IMG/VR virus record: IMGVR_UViG_3300030109_003353
Location: 1-21,788 of that record
Length of the DNA stretch: 21,788 bases
Source of the DNA: a virus
Strand: one strand, 5' to 3'
This document shows positions 20,868-21,788 of the stretch, piece after piece. The notes below the pieces were generated by a model, which was given only the letters and a program-made list of their open reading frames with translations, had not been told where the DNA came from and searched no databases. Each line of letters begins with the position of its first letter. Position 1 is the stretch's first letter. Both the position numbers and the translations under genes were made by a program.

Positions 20868-20923
20868 AGTATCATATTTACAGGATTTCTACGCCTGCTT
20901 AACAGTATAAATATATTTAAATT

Positions 20924-21788
20924 ATGGCGATATCTAGATCTTTAATGAACAGACAATTACAAGCAGACGGCGGGATAATGCAAGTTGCACCCAGAGAAAA
21001 GTTTGGTTTAGGTAGTTCTATTAAAAAATTTGTTAGAAAAATTATACCCAATGAAGTATCTGAAATAGCAGTCAAAGCTGCTCCTTTTGTTGCACCATTT
21101 AACCCAGCAGTTGCAGCAGCAATGTCAGGACTAGGTACGTTTGATCAAACAGGAAGTATTGGGGATTCATTAAAAGGTGGGGCTTTAACTTATGGACTAG
21201 GTCAAGGTGCTAGATATTTAGGCGGAGCAGATTTTCAAGCTTTACCTGGTACAAAAAATTTTGGTGGTTTAGGTGGGTTTACAGAATTTACTTCACCTTT
21301 AGGAAACCAAACAGGATTTAAATTAGGTAAACCTATTGAAGGTGTAAAACCCCTTGAGAGCGATTACATTGACGCTAGAGTTGACTTTAATGAAGCAGGT
21401 AATTTAAGATCTAAAGTGCCTTTAAAGAAACCAATGATTCCAGGGGCAGGAGAAGGAGGCATTGATCTTGATACAGGTGGAGCTGATGCTGTCGGCATAA
21501 TATCAGATACAGTAGTAGACAAAACTATAGTAACTCAAAATGATCCTGGATTTTTAAAAAATTTATTTGATGGAGTAAGTAATCAAGACTACGGTAAAGT
21601 TGCTCAAACAATTGGAGATGGGGCTAAAAAATTTGGTAAAGCTATGTTTACAAATAAAGATGGTTCTATAGATAAAGCAGCAGTAATGGGAGCAATAACT
21701 TTTGCAGCTTCATACGCAGAAGCTAGAGCACTAGCGGCTGAAACTGGTGTAGATGATGATTTAACTGAAGAAGAATATAATGAAGCTA
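20924..21788 (+). CDS. Large conserved phage protein, N-terminal part only (cut by window end)
   Basis: An open frame from ATG 20924 to the last base without a stop, at least 288 codons. It starts MAISRSLMNRQLQADGGIMQ, then KFGLGSSIKKFVRKIIPNEV, a hydrophobic Ala/Pro-rich stretch (VAPFNPAVAAAMSG), Gly-rich segments (GGALTYGLGQGARYLGGAD) and later AAVMGAITFAASYAEARALA. This resembles large marine phage virion proteins near tail genes, perhaps internal or injected proteins, but I cannot name a family. No Shine-Dalgarno is seen; TATAAATAT lies about 10 bases upstream of the ATG. The rest lies outside the window. Confidence 0.75.
   Translation, partial: MAISRSLMNRQLQADGGIMQVAPREKFGLGSSIKKFVRKIIPNEVSEIAVKAAPFVAPFNPAVAAAMSGLGTFDQTGSIGDSLKGGALTYGLGQGARYLGGADFQALPGTKNFGGLGGFTEFTSPLGNQTGFKLGKPIEGVKPLESDYIDARVDFNEAGNLRSKVPLKKPMIPGAGEGGIDLDTGGADAVGIISDTVVDKTIVTQNDPGFLKNLFDGVSNQDYGKVAQTIGDGAKKFGKAMFTNKDGSIDKAAVMGAITFAASYAEARALAAETGVDDDLTEEEYNEA

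Noticed and set aside
20868-20923. Terminator after the GT-A gene
   Set aside because: Only a 4-bp CAGG/CCTG pairing with an 8-base or longer loop and no T-run is present, too weak to call.
1-21788. CRISPR array, integrase or attachment site
   Set aside because: No regularly spaced direct repeats with unique spacers and no recombinase gene were found.

Overview
The window looks like part of the genome of a tailed, short-tailed-type (podovirus-like) marine bacteriophage, of the kind recovered as uncultured marine or Pelagibacter-associated phage contigs. The reasons are visible AT-richness, very tight gene packing with ATGA/TAATG junctions, an ordered set of virion genes, P22-like gp4 and gp10 neck genes, a phage-type GroES, and many short conserved proteins typical of marine phages. 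No terminase, portal, replication, integrase, lysis or tRNA gene is seen, so this is the virion block only. The host assignment (an AT-rich marine bacterium such as SAR11) is inference.

Layout. 1-1850: a run of very short, mostly strongly basic genes of unknown function, chained by start/stop overlaps. 1789-5318: head module with a GroES-like co-chaperonin, scaffold, an unknown head-region protein, a probable decoration protein and the major capsid protein, closed by a GC-rich hairpin. 5379-5778: two small unknowns. 5827-6520: one virion gene that looks like its own transcription unit, with a promoter-like site, folded leader, strong ribosome binding site and UUCG terminator. 6542-9701: head-tail connection genes, including a gp4-like adaptor and a second adaptor-family protein. 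9717-12786: tail and appendage genes, including a protein with an N-terminal cupredoxin (plastocyanin-like) domain that keeps all four copper ligands, and a tail collar protein. 12774-15760: five consecutive minus-strand genes, all resembling 2-oxoglutarate/Fe(II) oxygenases. 15804-18539: a gp10-like stabilisation protein and small virion or unknown genes. 18520-20867: a three-gene cassette with an arginase-like/UPF0489-like protein, a GT-B (GT4) glycosyltransferase and a GT-A glycosyltransferase. 20924-end: the start of an unknown, probably virion-associated, protein cut by the window edge.

How the parts may work together. The plus-strand genes build and fold the capsid (host GroEL with phage GroES), then the neck and tail. 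The oxygenase operon runs against this block and seems to be inserted cargo. With two glycosyltransferases a few kilobases away in the same late block, one hypothesis is that the phage hydroxylates and then glycosylates its own virion proteins or a host surface polymer. Nothing in the sequence proves the substrate. The most unusual items are the five-gene oxygenase operon (one member fused to an HD-like/DUF6817-like domain), the copper-site domain on a tail protein, and three compact regulatory arrangements at 5827-5946, 9701-9719 and 11059-11115.
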